From the NCBI RefSeq assembly GCF_037126465.1, contig NC_088206.1:52494841-52558840 (forward strand): DNA of 64,000 nt, given 5' to 3'. A program made the translations under genes and the position numbers. This document shows positions 9,952-19,662 of the stretch, one piece after another; within the stretch, counting starts at the first letter, position 1, and each line of letters opens with the position of its first letter. The DNA is from Ornithodoros turicata (taxonomy: Eukaryota; Arthropoda; Arachnida; Ixodida; Argasidae). Under the pieces are notes generated by a model. The model was not told the origin of the DNA. It was given only the letters and a program-made list of their open reading frames with translations, and did no database searches.

Positions 9952-11030
9952 CAGAGGTGGGCACCCTCACTAGGGCGTGCGAGGGTGAGGGTTTCCTCAC
10001 CCTCACCTCACGATATTTGAGGTGAGATGAGGTGAGGGCCAATTTTTCCGGTGATGTTTCAGGTGATGTGAGGTGAGGAAAATCTTCAAAAAAATTTTGA
10101 GGTGAGGGGAGGAAAATTTTCAAAAAGTTTTTTAGGTGAGGTGAGATGAGCAAAATCTTTTTAAAAATTTTTGAGTTGAGGTGAGGAAATTTTTAAATTT
10201 TTTAGGTGAGATGAGGAAAGATTTCAAAAACATTTTAAGGTGAGGCGAGGAAAACTATGGGAAAATTTTTGAGGTGAGGCGAGGAAAACTATGGGAAAAT
10301 TTTTGAGGCGAGGCGAGGAAAAACTTATGAACGCGCACTTTATGAAAACTTTTCCTGCGCGTACACGGGATATCTTTCCTTCTTTCCGCAGCTTCTGTCT
10401 CTCATCTGGGCGGGGACTGCCCTCCTCTCTCGCCGCTGATCTGACGCCCGACTTTGCGCGTCATTCGCATACCCGCAACTGAACCTCAGTTTCCGCGCAA
10501 CTTTTAAGGGTATACCAATCGTTCCACGAAGCGTTTTCTGTGATTGACTTGGCCAAATCCTCCACCAAGAAGAAAAAAAAGGAAGAACGTTACATTGACT
10601 AAGCATGCTCATGAGTTCAATTACGAAAATGTATTTCAATGGCAAATTGATGAAACTATTTGCATTTGGTGACAAACTAAATGTCCAGAAGAAAGTTGTT
10701 TACCCCATATTTTTCCGTTAAGCCGTTTTCTTATAATGGTCAAATGACACGTTTCGTGCCGCACCCTGTATGAACTCACGCTTGAGGTTATGCATTTACA
10801 TTGGAAGTCACTCAAAGCCAACGAACACTGAATACACAATCTTCACATCGAGTACACAAATAGCTTCAAAAATTGAGGTAAGGCGATGTGAGGAAAATTT
10901 CGGAAAACATTTTTGAGGTGAGGTGAGGTGAGGAAAACTTTTCAAAAAAATTTTTGAGGTGAGGTGAGGAAACTTTCTCCCAGAAAACTGAGGTGAGAGC
11001 GAGGCTAGTGAGGACAAACGCCCACCTGTG
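9952..11030. mobile_element. Nonautonomous hAT-like element in the ribozyme array
   Basis: The element starts CAGAGGTGGGC (9952) and ends in the near complement GCCCACCTGTG (11030). The flanks are 'gccccaag' (9944-9951) and 'gtcccaag' (11031-11038). They represent an 8-bp target duplication with one mismatch, and the undisturbed monomers have 'gtcctaag' at that spot. CAG-type ends and 8-bp duplications are hallmarks of hAT transposons. Much of the interior is a GAGGTGAGG-rich minisatellite (9985-10325 and 10875-11000). It encloses an unrelated stretch (about 10330-10780) resembling the long-inverted-repeat family of 54899-56926. There is no transposase. Confidence 0.75.
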
Positions 11031-11152
11031 GTCCCAAGACAGCTCTGAAAGCCCAGTCCAAAGCCAGTCAAGTGTACAAGGGAAAAAAATGTAGCAGGAG
11101 CTCTTTGACCTCACGTATAGCATAGGTTTGTAAGTCAAACGTCGCCATGCCA

Positions 11153-11196
11153 GTACTGGACAGCTGTTTTGGCCTTCTTGGGCCTCATCAGCAGTA
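11153..11196 (-). ncRNA. Hammerhead remnant, family 1, core broken
   Basis: This minus-strand copy keeps helix I and CTGATGAG, but the CGAAA element has become CAAAA (11171-11167 on the minus strand). That change removes an invariant core G, so activity is unlikely. It sits at the junction where array orientation flips. Confidence 0.6.
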
Positions 11197-11359
11197 CATA
11201 TGCTTTACGTGCAGCAAAAAGCTCCTGCTAAATTTTTTTTCCTTATACACTTGACTGGCTTTGCACTGTGCTTTCAGGGGTGTCTTAGGATACCCAGACG
11301 GGAGGCATCACGTGCCGCGTGACCTTCTGACGCCATCCGCTCAATCGTTGCCTGCCTGC

Positions 11360-11404
11360 GTACTGCTGATGAGGCCCAAGAAGGCCGAAACAGCTGTCCA
11401 GTAC
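11360..11404 (+). ncRNA. Hammerhead ribozyme, family 1, core intact
   Basis: Plus-strand copy: helix I GTACTG (11360-11365) pairs with CAGTAC (11399-11404). The core is CTGATGAG (11366-11373), helix II is GGCC/GGCC, CGAAA lies at 11386-11390, and GTC (11396-11398) is the cleavage triplet. It is the only one of nine plus-strand monomers with an unbroken core. The others carry changes such as GAAG (11761 copy), CAAAA (11992, 12224, 13153), CTCATGA (12457), GTG for GTC (12680) and CTGATGG (12920). Confidence 0.8.
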
Positions 11405-13256
11405 TGGCATGGAGACGTTTGACTTACAAACGTATGCTATACGTGCAGCCAAAGAGCTCCTGCTACTTTTCCTTATACACTTGACTGGCTTTGGACTGGG
11501 CTTTCAGAGGTGTCTTAGGACACCCTCACGGAAGGAACACACACAGCTGTCCACACACACAGCTGTCACAGCTGTCCAGACTTAAAAAAAAACATATACT
11601 GTACGTGCAGCCAAAGAGCTCCTGCTAATTGTTTTCCTTATACACTTGACTGGCTTTGCACTGGAGTTTCAATAGTGTCTTAGCACACCCTCACGGAAGG
11701 AATTACGTGCCACGTGACCTTCTGACGCCATCCGCACAAACGTTGCCTGCCTGCGTACTGCTGATGAGGACAAAGAAGGCCGAAGCAGCTGTCCAGTTCT
11801 GGCATGGCGACGTTTGACTTACAAACATATGCTATACGTGCAGCCAAAGAGCTCCTGCTATTTTTTCCTAATATACTTGACTGGCTTTGCACTGGGCTTT
11901 CAGTGGTGTCATAGCACACCCTGACGGAAGGAATCACGTGCCACGTGACCTTCTGACGCCATCCGCTCAAACGTTGCCTGCCAGCGTACTACTGATGAGG
12001 CCCAAGAAGGCCAAAACAGCTGTCCAGTACTGGCATGGCGACGTTTGACTTACAAACATATGCTATACGTGCAGCTAAAGAGCTCCTGCTACTTTTTTTC
12101 TTATACACTTGACTGGCTTTGCACTGGGCTTTCAGAGGTGCCTTAGGACACCCTGACGGGAGGCATCACGTGCCATGTGACCTTCTGACTCCATCCGCTC
12201 AAACGTTGCCAGCCTGCGTACTACTGATGAGGCCCAAGAAGGACAAAACAGCTGTCCAGTACTGGCATGGCGACGTTTGACTTACAAACATATGCTATAC
12301 GTGCAGCCAAAAAGCTCCTGCTACTTTTTTTTCATATACACTTGACTGACTTTGCACTGGGCTCTCAGAGGTGTCTTAGGACACCCTGACGGGAGGCATC
12401 ACGTGCCACGTGACCTTCTGAGGCCATCCGCTCTAACGTTGTCTGCCTGCGTACTGCTCATGAGGCCCAAGAAGGCCGAAACAGTTGTCCAGTACTGGCA
12501 TGGCGTCGTTTGACTTACAAACAATGCTATACGTGCAGCCAAAGAGCTCCTGCTATTTTTTCCTTATACAATTAACTGGCTTTGCACTGTGCTTTCAGTG
12601 GTGTCTTAGCACACCCTGACGGAAGGAATCACGTGACCTTCTGACGCCATCCGCTCAAACGTTGCCTGCCTGCGTACTGCTGATGAGGCCCAAGAAGGCC
12701 GAAACAGCTGTGCTGTACTGGCATGGCGATGTTTGACTTACAAACATATGCTATACGTGCAGCCAAAGAGCTCCTGCTATTGCTATTTTCTTTTCCTTAT
12801 ACACTTGACTGGCTTTGCACTGGGCTTTCAGGGGTGTCTTAGCACACCCTGACGGAAGGAATCACGTGCCACGTGACCTTCTGACGCCATGCATTCAAAC
12901 GTTGCCTGCCTGCGTACTGCTGATGGGGCCCAAGAAGGCCGAAACTGCTGTCCAGTGCTGGCATGGCGACGTTTGACTTACAAACATATGCTATACGTGC
13001 AGCCAAAGAGCTCCTACTAATTTTATTCCTTATACACTTGACTTGCTCTGTACTGGGCTTTCAGTGGTGTCTTAGCACACCCTAACGGAAGGAATCACGT
13101 GCGACGTGACCTTCTGACTCCATCCGCTCAAACGTTGCCAGCCTGCGTACTACTGATGAGGCCCAAGAAGGCCAAAACAGCTGTCCAGTACTGGCATGGC
13201 GACGTTTGGCTTACAAACATATGCTATACGTGCAGCCAAAGGGCTCCTGCTCATTT

Positions 13257-13345
13257 TTGTTCCTTATATATATATATATATATATTCCAAGCATACATAT
13301 AGCAACATATATATTGAATATATATATATATTCAATAAAGATCAG
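13257..13345. repeat. TA microsatellite
   Basis: TA/ATAT repeats flank the ribozyme array on the right. A shorter run at 9325-9338 flanks it on the left. They also mark the 3' end of the Penelope-like element that begins at about 13340. Confidence 0.7.
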
Positions 13346-13950
13346 ATGTGGAGACGGTGCTTCTACAGGACAAGGAATAAAAGGGGAACTTTATTAAAAA
13401 CTAAGAGGGGGTATTCGACGTTTCGACAGCAGCGCTGTCTTGAACAGGAATGGGATATTATGGTGACGCAAGACAATTGCAAAGAATGAGAGGGGAATAT
13501 GTACAAGGGGAGAGGGCAGCACACGTGCTTTGTCAAACAAAGGTAAAGGGGTACAATGAATCACAGGCAGTCATGTTCTTCGCCGGAGGGCAATGATTTC
13601 CTGGGGTGACCAACCGGGGAGTCTGAAAGAGATACAAAAGAGTGTATGTATTATGAGAGAATTAGGAATTTAGGTTGCGAAGTGTTGAGAGGACGCCGAG
13701 GTCCTCGTTAATCTGGCTTTTAAATTTGTAGATCAGGAACGATTCTCTTTGTTCTCTAAGGCGTTGGAATGGAAAACCCGATTGCAGAACGAAAATGGTT
13801 ATGTCGTTAATTGAGTGGCCGGGTTTACTGCAGATTAGGTTTCTTGGATACGTCGGACCTGAGGTTGTTGAATCGGATTCTGAAGGATGTAGCTTTTTGA
13901 CCGATATATTGGGCCTTGCACTCATTTAGAAGAGTTACAGTTAAATAGAC
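13340..13950 (-). pseudogene. Penelope-like element, GIY-YIG endonuclease and 3' end
   Basis: On the minus strand, starting at the insertion point 13950, the sequence encodes ECKAQYIGQKATSFRIRF with an RSD following, which is the YIG side of a GIY-YIG endonuclease. After frame breaks come PGHSINDITIFVLQSGFPFQRLREQRESFLIY (13662-13925, in parts) and KSQINEDLG, the C-terminal part of that domain in Penelope-like elements. The rest (13345-13660) is the 3' untranslated end, including a GACAGC/GCTGTC hairpin followed by CGAAAC (about 13420-13440) that recalls Penelope hammerheads but lacks the CTGATGA half. It is the other half of the element at 20302-21222, split by the gypsy insertion. Confidence 0.8.
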
Positions 13951-14582
13951 TGTTAGTTGCTGACACCCTGCCGTGTAGGCTGCAGCTGCAGCGTTCAAAG
14001 AAACCGACAGGATAATGCCACTGGCTTGCGTGGCTGGTCCCCTCGGCCACCCCTGTGCCTGTTATCGACGATGGGTTCCCGATTCCGGGAATCCTCCGCA
14101 GACGCAGCCCTCGTTGGTTTCACACGAAAATGAGACGAGGCACTGGTTGACTCGTAATAACGACAGTGGTGAGTACGGGACAGTGTTCCCTGAGAGCCGT
14201 GTCGTCTTTCGTTATTTACGACCCTCGTGGCATACGTGGGCAAACGTGCAACACGTGTGCCGGCCCATCCACACGTATATGTATATATTTGTATTATACT
14301 GTGAAGCGTCCTGGAGTGTGTCACGAATTGACAGTTCGTGGAATTTGCCTTGCACGTGGCTGGGTGTCCCGTGGGAGAGTGGGTAAGATGAAGATGTATA
14401 TAGGGAACCGCCAGACTGGTTGAGAGGGTCTTTGGATTGTGAGCGTTATGAAATAAAGATCGTGTACAGTCTCCACGCCTGGGCCTGGCCTGTCTTCTTG
14501 CGACTCCGCGACGGACTTGCGGCTGCACCTGACCACCACTCCATCACTTCTACCACAACCTCGTGAGCTGGAAATCTTAACT
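13951..14582 (+). repeat. 5' LTR of the integrase-first gypsy element
   Basis: Begins TGTTAG and ends CTTAACT. The end is set by the downstream copy plus the TAGAC target duplication, though one T could belong to either the LTR or the flank. It contains a TATA-like run (about 14277-14290) and an AATAAA signal near 14453, giving plausible promoter and poly(A) positions. Sequence directly after 14582 (ggcgcagttgac) is the expected primer-binding region. I cannot name the tRNA with confidence. Confidence 0.85.
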
Positions 14583-15094
14583 GGCGCAGTTGACAGGATA
14601 GGTGCAGCGTCATCAGCAAGGACAGCAGAAGTCGGCCAGGACCGAGAGGCGCCAAAGTCCAGAAACAGTCATCACATAGGAGCGACTGGAGGAGAAATAT
14701 CTTCGGACAAGGCGATAGCCAGCAGGTGGGACAGCATCTTCGGGAGAGGTCCACCATCGAATATCACGGCGAAGTGGCATCGGAAGGAGAGACTTCGCAG
14801 GCCCATAGGCGCAAAAGGGTCGGAGGTGTCTGAGCTCATCGTGGAGTCCCTGAAGCAGAGGTGGAGCAACATAGCAGCGCTGGACGGAATCGAAAGGAGA
14901 GGTCCACCATCGTCTGTGGAACGACGCGACGGAGCGACGTCGAAGAGGATGACCCTGATTTACTAACGAGAAACCAAGGGACAATTATAGTGTCCATCCT
15001 TGAAGTGGAAAAGGATCAACGTTGGACTGTGGAGTCAACGGGAGAAACTGTGTCTGAGGTAGGCTCTTTGCGATATCCTTATTAGAAATTCACC
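14583..15094 (+). other. Leader between the 5' LTR and gag
   Basis: About 510 bp of untranslated leader. A 149-codon frame (14517-14966) runs across the LTR boundary and has no gag-like motif, so I take it as chance. The first convincing ATG is at 15095, after an in-frame-free AT-rich stretch. Confidence 0.5.
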
Positions 15095-16831
15095 ATGTCG
15101 GTAGTGACGAGGCTAGGCGCAAAGAAAGGAAACTCAGATACAGATGAGGGCGACATTGTTTGCGATGCTCAAAATGTCGAGCATGCAACGAATGAGGATA
15201 GCTCCGGAGGAAGTAGCGACAGAGAAATCGAGAAGCTACGACTTCAGTTAGAGATTGAAAGGATAAAGCTCGCGCAGATTCAGGCGGGAGGTGACAGCGG
15301 CTATAGGCCTAACACGGAACATAGGAGTAGAGTGGGCGAATATGCCAGAGATCTACGTGGGGTGTTGAAAGCGATGCCCGAATCAGAAGCTCTAGTGCCT
15401 GAGTGGTTCGTTGGTGTCGAAACTGTGTTCAAAAACTTTGGTGTGCCGGAAGATATACAAGGCACGGTACTGTTGGCGTACCTCAATGAAAAAATGAGGG
15501 CAGTGATTGCGCGGCACGGCAATGGGACGATTCTTTTGTACCCCGAAGTTAAAGAGAAAGTGCTTGCCGAACTGCGTTTAACGCCGGCCGAATACAAGAG
15601 ACACTTCTATCAAGCGAGAAAAGGTGACTCGGAGTCGTGGGGCCAGTTTCTGACGAGATTGTCAGCTCTCTTTGACCATTACACGGCTAGCCGTAATGTA
15701 AAGACGCTAGACGACTTGAGAGACCTAATTCTGGTCGACAGACTTACGTATGTAATGTCGGATGAAACACGCTCGTACGTAACGCTCGCAGACACGGGAA
15801 AATGGCACAGGCCCGATAAAGTCGTCGAAATGGCTGAAAACTTCGAAGAAACTAAAAGAGGGGCGAAGCAGCGTAGAACGGTAGCACCGGCGACTCAAAG
15901 GCGGCCGCCTGAAGCAAGGGAGAAAATTGTCCCAGGGAAAAACAACGCTGGCAGCCGGGTTCCGATGCCGACACGCGAAATGTCAGGTCGTGTGGTCCAT
16001 TGCTACAATTGCAAGGAAGAAGGCCATTACGCTAGGCAATGCCCTCAGACTTCAGCAAAAGAAACGGGAAGTAGATGTAATGAGCCACGGGTTCGACAGA
16101 ACGACAGTTCTAAGCTGGTTGCTAAGGTAGCGCTATTGAACGGGGATCAGATGAGCTCGACAATTGAAAGGGCGAAAGAGGGTGTGACCCCAGATCTAGT
16201 AACACTTAGAATAGGAGATAGAGTTATCAAAGCTCGTCTTGATTCAGGTGCCGATATAACGGTGCTGAAGCGAAACATTGTTTCGTTTCCTGATAGCGAA
16301 ATTGAAAGTGGTGAAATAGGACTGAGAGGTGCTTTCGGACACACAGTTGGTGCTCAGCTGATGGAAATACCTCTAGGAATAGAAACAGAGGATGGCTCTG
16401 GACAACAGGTTCTAACGTTGTGTGCTGTAACCGAAGAGCTAGCGCAGGGGATAGACGCGTTGATAACACCTCACGATTTCGAGGAGGTACGAAATGTAAA
16501 CGAAGAGCTTGGTAGAGAAGCTGCAGAGTTAGCAAGCATGGGATCGATAGGAATCGAGCAAATAAAATGTCGGGAAACGACTGACGAGGGTGAGGTAGAT
16601 GAGGAAGTAGAGCAAAACCAAAATGCCTCTATTAATGTTGTCAGCAGCGAAATTGATGCTGAACCCGAAATAAGAAGTGAGGAGTCGCGTAGGTATGCGG
16701 CGGAACAAAGAGAGGACGTCTCCCTAAAAGAATCCTGGGAACACGCTAAGGAAGGGTCGCACGGCATGATTGTAATCGATGGGTTGTTATACCATAACGT
16801 CCGCACTGATTATGGTGACTGTAGGCAGTAA
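15095..16831 (+). CDS. Gag-protease polyprotein, ending at an in-frame stop before integrase
   Basis: This 578-codon frame encodes the capsid-like gag region (about residues 80-280, with YKRHFYQARKGDSESWGQFL typical of gypsy gag in arthropods). A CCHC zinc knuckle follows (CYNC at 303, GHYARQC to 316), and then an aspartic protease whose active site is D383-S-G-A-D. A charged linker leads to SHGMIVIDGLLYHN, normally the lead-in to the integrase zinc finger. The frame stops at TAA (16829-16831), but the same frame then continues straight into the integrase finger. The stop is therefore either a point mutation or a readthrough site. The start ATG fits, since nothing gag-like lies upstream. Confidence 0.88.
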   Translation: MSVVTRLGAKKGNSDTDEGDIVCDAQNVEHATNEDSSGGSSDREIEKLRLQLEIERIKLAQIQAGGDSGYRPNTEHRSRVGEYARDLRGVLKAMPESEALVPEWFVGVETVFKNFGVPEDIQGTVLLAYLNEKMRAVIARHGNGTILLYPEVKEKVLAELRLTPAEYKRHFYQARKGDSESWGQFLTRLSALFDHYTASRNVKTLDDLRDLILVDRLTYVMSDETRSYVTLADTGKWHRPDKVVEMAENFEETKRGAKQRRTVAPATQRRPPEAREKIVPGKNNAGSRVPMPTREMSGRVVHCYNCKEEGHYARQCPQTSAKETGSRCNEPRVRQNDSSKLVAKVALLNGDQMSSTIERAKEGVTPDLVTLRIGDRVIKARLDSGADITVLKRNIVSFPDSEIESGEIGLRGAFGHTVGAQLMEIPLGIETEDGSGQQVLTLCAVTEELAQGIDALITPHDFEEVRNVNEELGREAAELASMGSIGIEQIKCRETTDEGEVDEEVEQNQNASINVVSSEIDAEPEIRSEESRRYAAEQREDVSLKESWEHAKEGSHGMIVIDGLLYHNVRTDYGDCRQ

Positions 16832-17971
16832 GTTTTACCGATATCTCGTAGGAACGAGGTACTGACCCTTGCGCATGACTCTCCATGGGGAGGTCATTTT
16901 TCCCAGAAGAAGACCAAACAACGGGTTAAAAGTGCTTTCTATTGGCCTTCGGTGGCAACGGATATAAAAAGGTATTGTCAATCATGTCACGGGTGCCAAA
17001 TGTTCTCTAAAGCCAGGAGTACCGATCGCGTCCCGATCACTCCGTTGACTAGACCTGAGGAGCCGTTCAAAGTGTTGTACATGGACTGTATTGGGCCCCT
17101 AGATCCCCCGTCAGCACGTGGGCATCGATATGCGCTGTGCATGGTAGATCTTTGCGCGCGGTGGCCCGAAGTTGTACCGCTTAGGTCTCTAACGGCCAAG
17201 GCTACATGTCAGGCATTGGTTGATGTGTTCGCGCGATACGGCGTGCCCGAGACCATCTGTTGTGACCGAGGGACAAACTTGACCAGTAGGCTGACGCAGG
17301 AGTTAGCACAGAGAATGGGAGTACAGATGAGATTTTCGACTCCCGATCACCCCCAGAGCAACGGACTCGTTGAACGTTGGAATGGGACGTTCAAAGCGAT
17401 GCTACGTCATGTTGTAGACGAGGAGGGCAGAGAATGGGACCGGTATATCCCGTGCCTCCTATGGGCATACAGGGAGGTACCGAATGAAATTACAGGAGTG
17501 TCACCATTTCAGTTGATGTTTGGTAGAGCTCCGCATGGTCCTCTCTGCATCTTACAGCAAACATGGGCGGGCGATTGGATGCCACCGACAGGGCTAAACA
17601 AGCCGGCGGGAGAATATCTAGGTCAGCTCCGCGAGCGAATGTCTAAAATGTCCAGAGAGGTATCCGAAAGGGTGCAGAGCGCACAGGAGGCGTACGCAGG
17701 TAGATACAACTTTAGGGCGCACGCGAAAGCATTTCAACCCGGCGACAAAGTGCTGATACTCGAGCCTGAATCATCAAGCAAAATGAAAGCAAAATGGAAA
17801 GGTCCGGCGGAAGTAACGGAAAGGGTAAGACCGGATAGTTACAGGGTGAAAATGCCTGATGGTAGCGAACGCTGGGTTCATGCGAATAAATTGAGGAGTT
17901 ATATTGCTCGTGTTGACGCGGTAGGAGTTATATTCGACGAAGACGTTGAATTTGGAGAAGTAAACACGTGA
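16832..17971 (+). CDS. Integrase, placed upstream of reverse transcriptase
   Basis: In the frame of gag-protease and directly after its stop, the H-H half of the zinc finger is visible (LAHDSPWGGHF, about 16870-16900). The C-C half lies at CQSC after the ATG at 16952. From that ATG the catalytic triad is D45 (YMDCIGP), D105 (CCDRGTNL) and E141 (NGLVERWN), so the second and third residues are 35 apart as in retroviral-type integrases. A GPAEV module and WVHANKLRSY close the C-terminus, as in chromovirus-free gypsy integrases. There is probably no independent start: translation would need to pass the TAA at 16829. The frame ends at TGA 17969-17971, overlapping the next frame by 22 bp in the -1 direction. 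Confidence 0.9.
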   Translation, partial: VLPISRRNEVLTLAHDSPWGGHFSQKKTKQRVKSAFYWPSVATDIKRYCQSCHGCQMFSKARSTDRVPITPLTRPEEPFKVLYMDCIGPLDPPSARGHRYALCMVDLCARWPEVVPLRSLTAKATCQALVDVFARYGVPETICCDRGTNLTSRLTQELAQRMGVQMRFSTPDHPQSNGLVERWNGTFKAMLRHVVDEEGREWDRYIPCLLWAYREVPNEITGVSPFQLMFGRAPHGPLCILQQTWAGDWMPPTGLNKPAGEYLGQLRERMSKMSREVSERVQSAQEAYAGRYNFRAHAKAFQPGDKVLILEPESSSKMKAKWKGPAEVTERVRPDSYRVKMPDGSERWVHANKLRSYIARVDAVGVIFDEDVEFGEVNT

Positions 17972-19406
17972 CAGTTCCTACAACACAAGACTGCCCCAGA
18001 GTAGTAGATAATTTCGTGAATCAGCTAAGCGCTAAACAAAAGACAGAATTGGACGAGTTGGTAGCGGAATACCACGAGGTGTTCAGTGAGAACCCGGGAA
18101 AATGTAATGTAGGGAGCCATCACATACGCTTGGTTCCTGGAGCAAAGCTTGATAGGGGCCACATTTACAAAGTACCGGTAGCATTGAGGGGCGAAGTTGA
18201 CAAGCAGGTTGAGGAATTTGCTACGATGGGACTTCATACCCCGTCGAAAGTAATGTTGCGCACCCCGTAGTATGCGTATCGAAAAGGGATGGCACCATGC
18301 GCATGTGCGTCGATTACCGGAAATTAAATACAGTCACAGAACAGGATCGCTTTCCGATGGAAAACATAACTGAACTTATCTATAAAGTGTCAAAGTCGCG
18401 CTTCATATCTGTATTAGATAGGGCAAGAGGGTACTGGCAAATTCAGATGGACCCTGAATCGCAGAAATACACTGCCTTTGCCACCCCTAGTGGTCTCTAT
18501 GCGTGGAAGGTGATGCCTTATGGGCTTCGGAACTCAGCTGCCACATTTCAGCAAGTGATGAATGGTTTACTAAGGCGCCATAGAGATTACACGTGCGTGT
18601 ATATTGATGACATTGCAATTCATTCCAGTTCACGGGAGGAACACGTCCGACATTTGCGGGCAGTTCTCAGTACACTCAGGGAGAGTGGTCTAACTGCGAA
18701 TATAAAGAAATGTCGATTTGGAGAGCCGAAAGTTAAATACTTAGGTCATTGGGTCGGTTCCGGCGTACATTCACCGGACCCGGATAATGTCGCGGCCATA
18801 ATGAAATTGCAGCCGCCGACTGACAAGAAAGGGTTAAGAAGTGCGCTGGATATGTTCAACTATTATAGGGAATATATACCTAACTATTCAGAACTAGTAC
18901 TCCCGTTGACCAACTTGACCAATCGGCGCGTACCAAATAAGCTGCCATGGAATGCCGAAGCAAAGAAGGCGTTTGAGGTGGTGAGGGAGAAGCTGGTTAA
19001 GATCCCAGAGCTGGTGTCACCAGACCCGCGTCACGGATATACCTTGACCACGGATGCATCCGAAAAAGCTATGGGTGCATGTCTGTCTCAGAGAATTGAC
19101 GGTCAGGAGAGACCAATTGCCTTCCTGAGCAAGAAGCTGTCCGATTCACAATCAAAATGGTCAACAATTGAGAGGGAGGCATTTGCCATAGTATGGGCAC
19201 TCGGGCGTCTGGATACGTGGCTGTTTGGGGCAAAGATAAAGGTGCTCACCGATCACAATCCCCTGGCATATTTGGCACGCTCGTCTCCTAGCAGCGCACG
19301 CCTAACGTGCTGGTCTCTCGCGCTCCAGAATTATGAGCTAGAAATTTCCCATATAAAGGGATCGCACAATAAATGTGCCGACGCGTTGTCGCGGTTAGAT
19401 TTTTAG
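17950..19406 (+). pseudogene. Reverse transcriptase and RNase H, downstream of integrase, one frameshift
   Basis: Two frames make up this region. The first (17950-18270) has the usual entry to gypsy reverse transcriptase, QKTELDELVAEYHEVFSE. It is thrown out of frame in an AAA run at 18247-18249, consistent with a one-base loss. The second (18297-19406, 369 codons) holds MCVDYRKLN, a VLDRARGYWQI block (R where most relatives have L), and the catalytic YIDD at residues 102-105. RNase H follows, with D253 (TTDASEKAMGA), E294 (STIEREAFAI), D319 (LTDHNPLAYL) and a final NKCADALSRLDF. The stop at 19404-19406 lies 250 bp before the 3' LTR. No integrase follows, which confirms the inverted domain order. 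Confidence 0.9.
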
Positions 19407-19662
19407 TTGTGCCAGATTGGCTACATAAAGACAGGGTGGGTTCCTTGTAAGTGTCGTATAAAGGGCCTTTCCTGACGGTGTAACAAACTGTGTAAAAAAA
19501 AAAAAAGTGCATTGCCGATGAAAGTTCTGTACAGCGTTTGGTACTATGTGTATAACTTGTCAAGTGTATCATTTACGAGTGCAAGCTGTATATACGCAGA
19601 AACTCTTTATGTTGTGTGTTGCACTTTCCAGAGGCCAGTGCAACACATTTTTGGCGGGGAGG

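Larger units (their letters stand above)
9328..13256. repeat. Array of ~230-bp hammerhead monomers (family 1), two opposed blocks
   Basis: Thirteen recognisable monomers form two blocks. Four in minus orientation lie at 9328-11196, with cores at 9396, 9626, 9862 and 11183. Nine in plus orientation lie at 11197-13256, with core starts at 11366, one degenerate near 11560, then 11761, 11992, 12224, 12457, 12680, 12920 and 13153. Plus-block spacings of 223-240 bp give the monomer length. Each monomer reads 'tgctatacgtgcagccaaag', a T-rich run, 'cacttgactggctttgcact', a palindromic cacgtgccacgtg-like block, then the hammerhead and 'cgtttgacttacaaac'. TA microsatellite flanks both outer edges. A hAT-like element (9952-11030) interrupts the minus block. 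Confidence 0.85.

Noticed and set aside
9328..13256. CRISPR-like array
   Set aside because: Units are ~230 bp and near-identical throughout with no unique spacers; the DNA is eukaryotic.
13425..13450. Possible third hammerhead in the Penelope-like 3' end
   Set aside because: A GACAGC/GCTGTC hairpin and CGAAAC are present, but the CTGATGA half reads CTGTTCAA and helix III cannot form, so at most it is a remnant.
14517..14966. 149-codon frame across the 5' LTR boundary of the gypsy element
   Set aside because: No gag motif, it crosses the LTR edge and is antisense to other equally long frames; the leader of an LTR element is normally untranslated.
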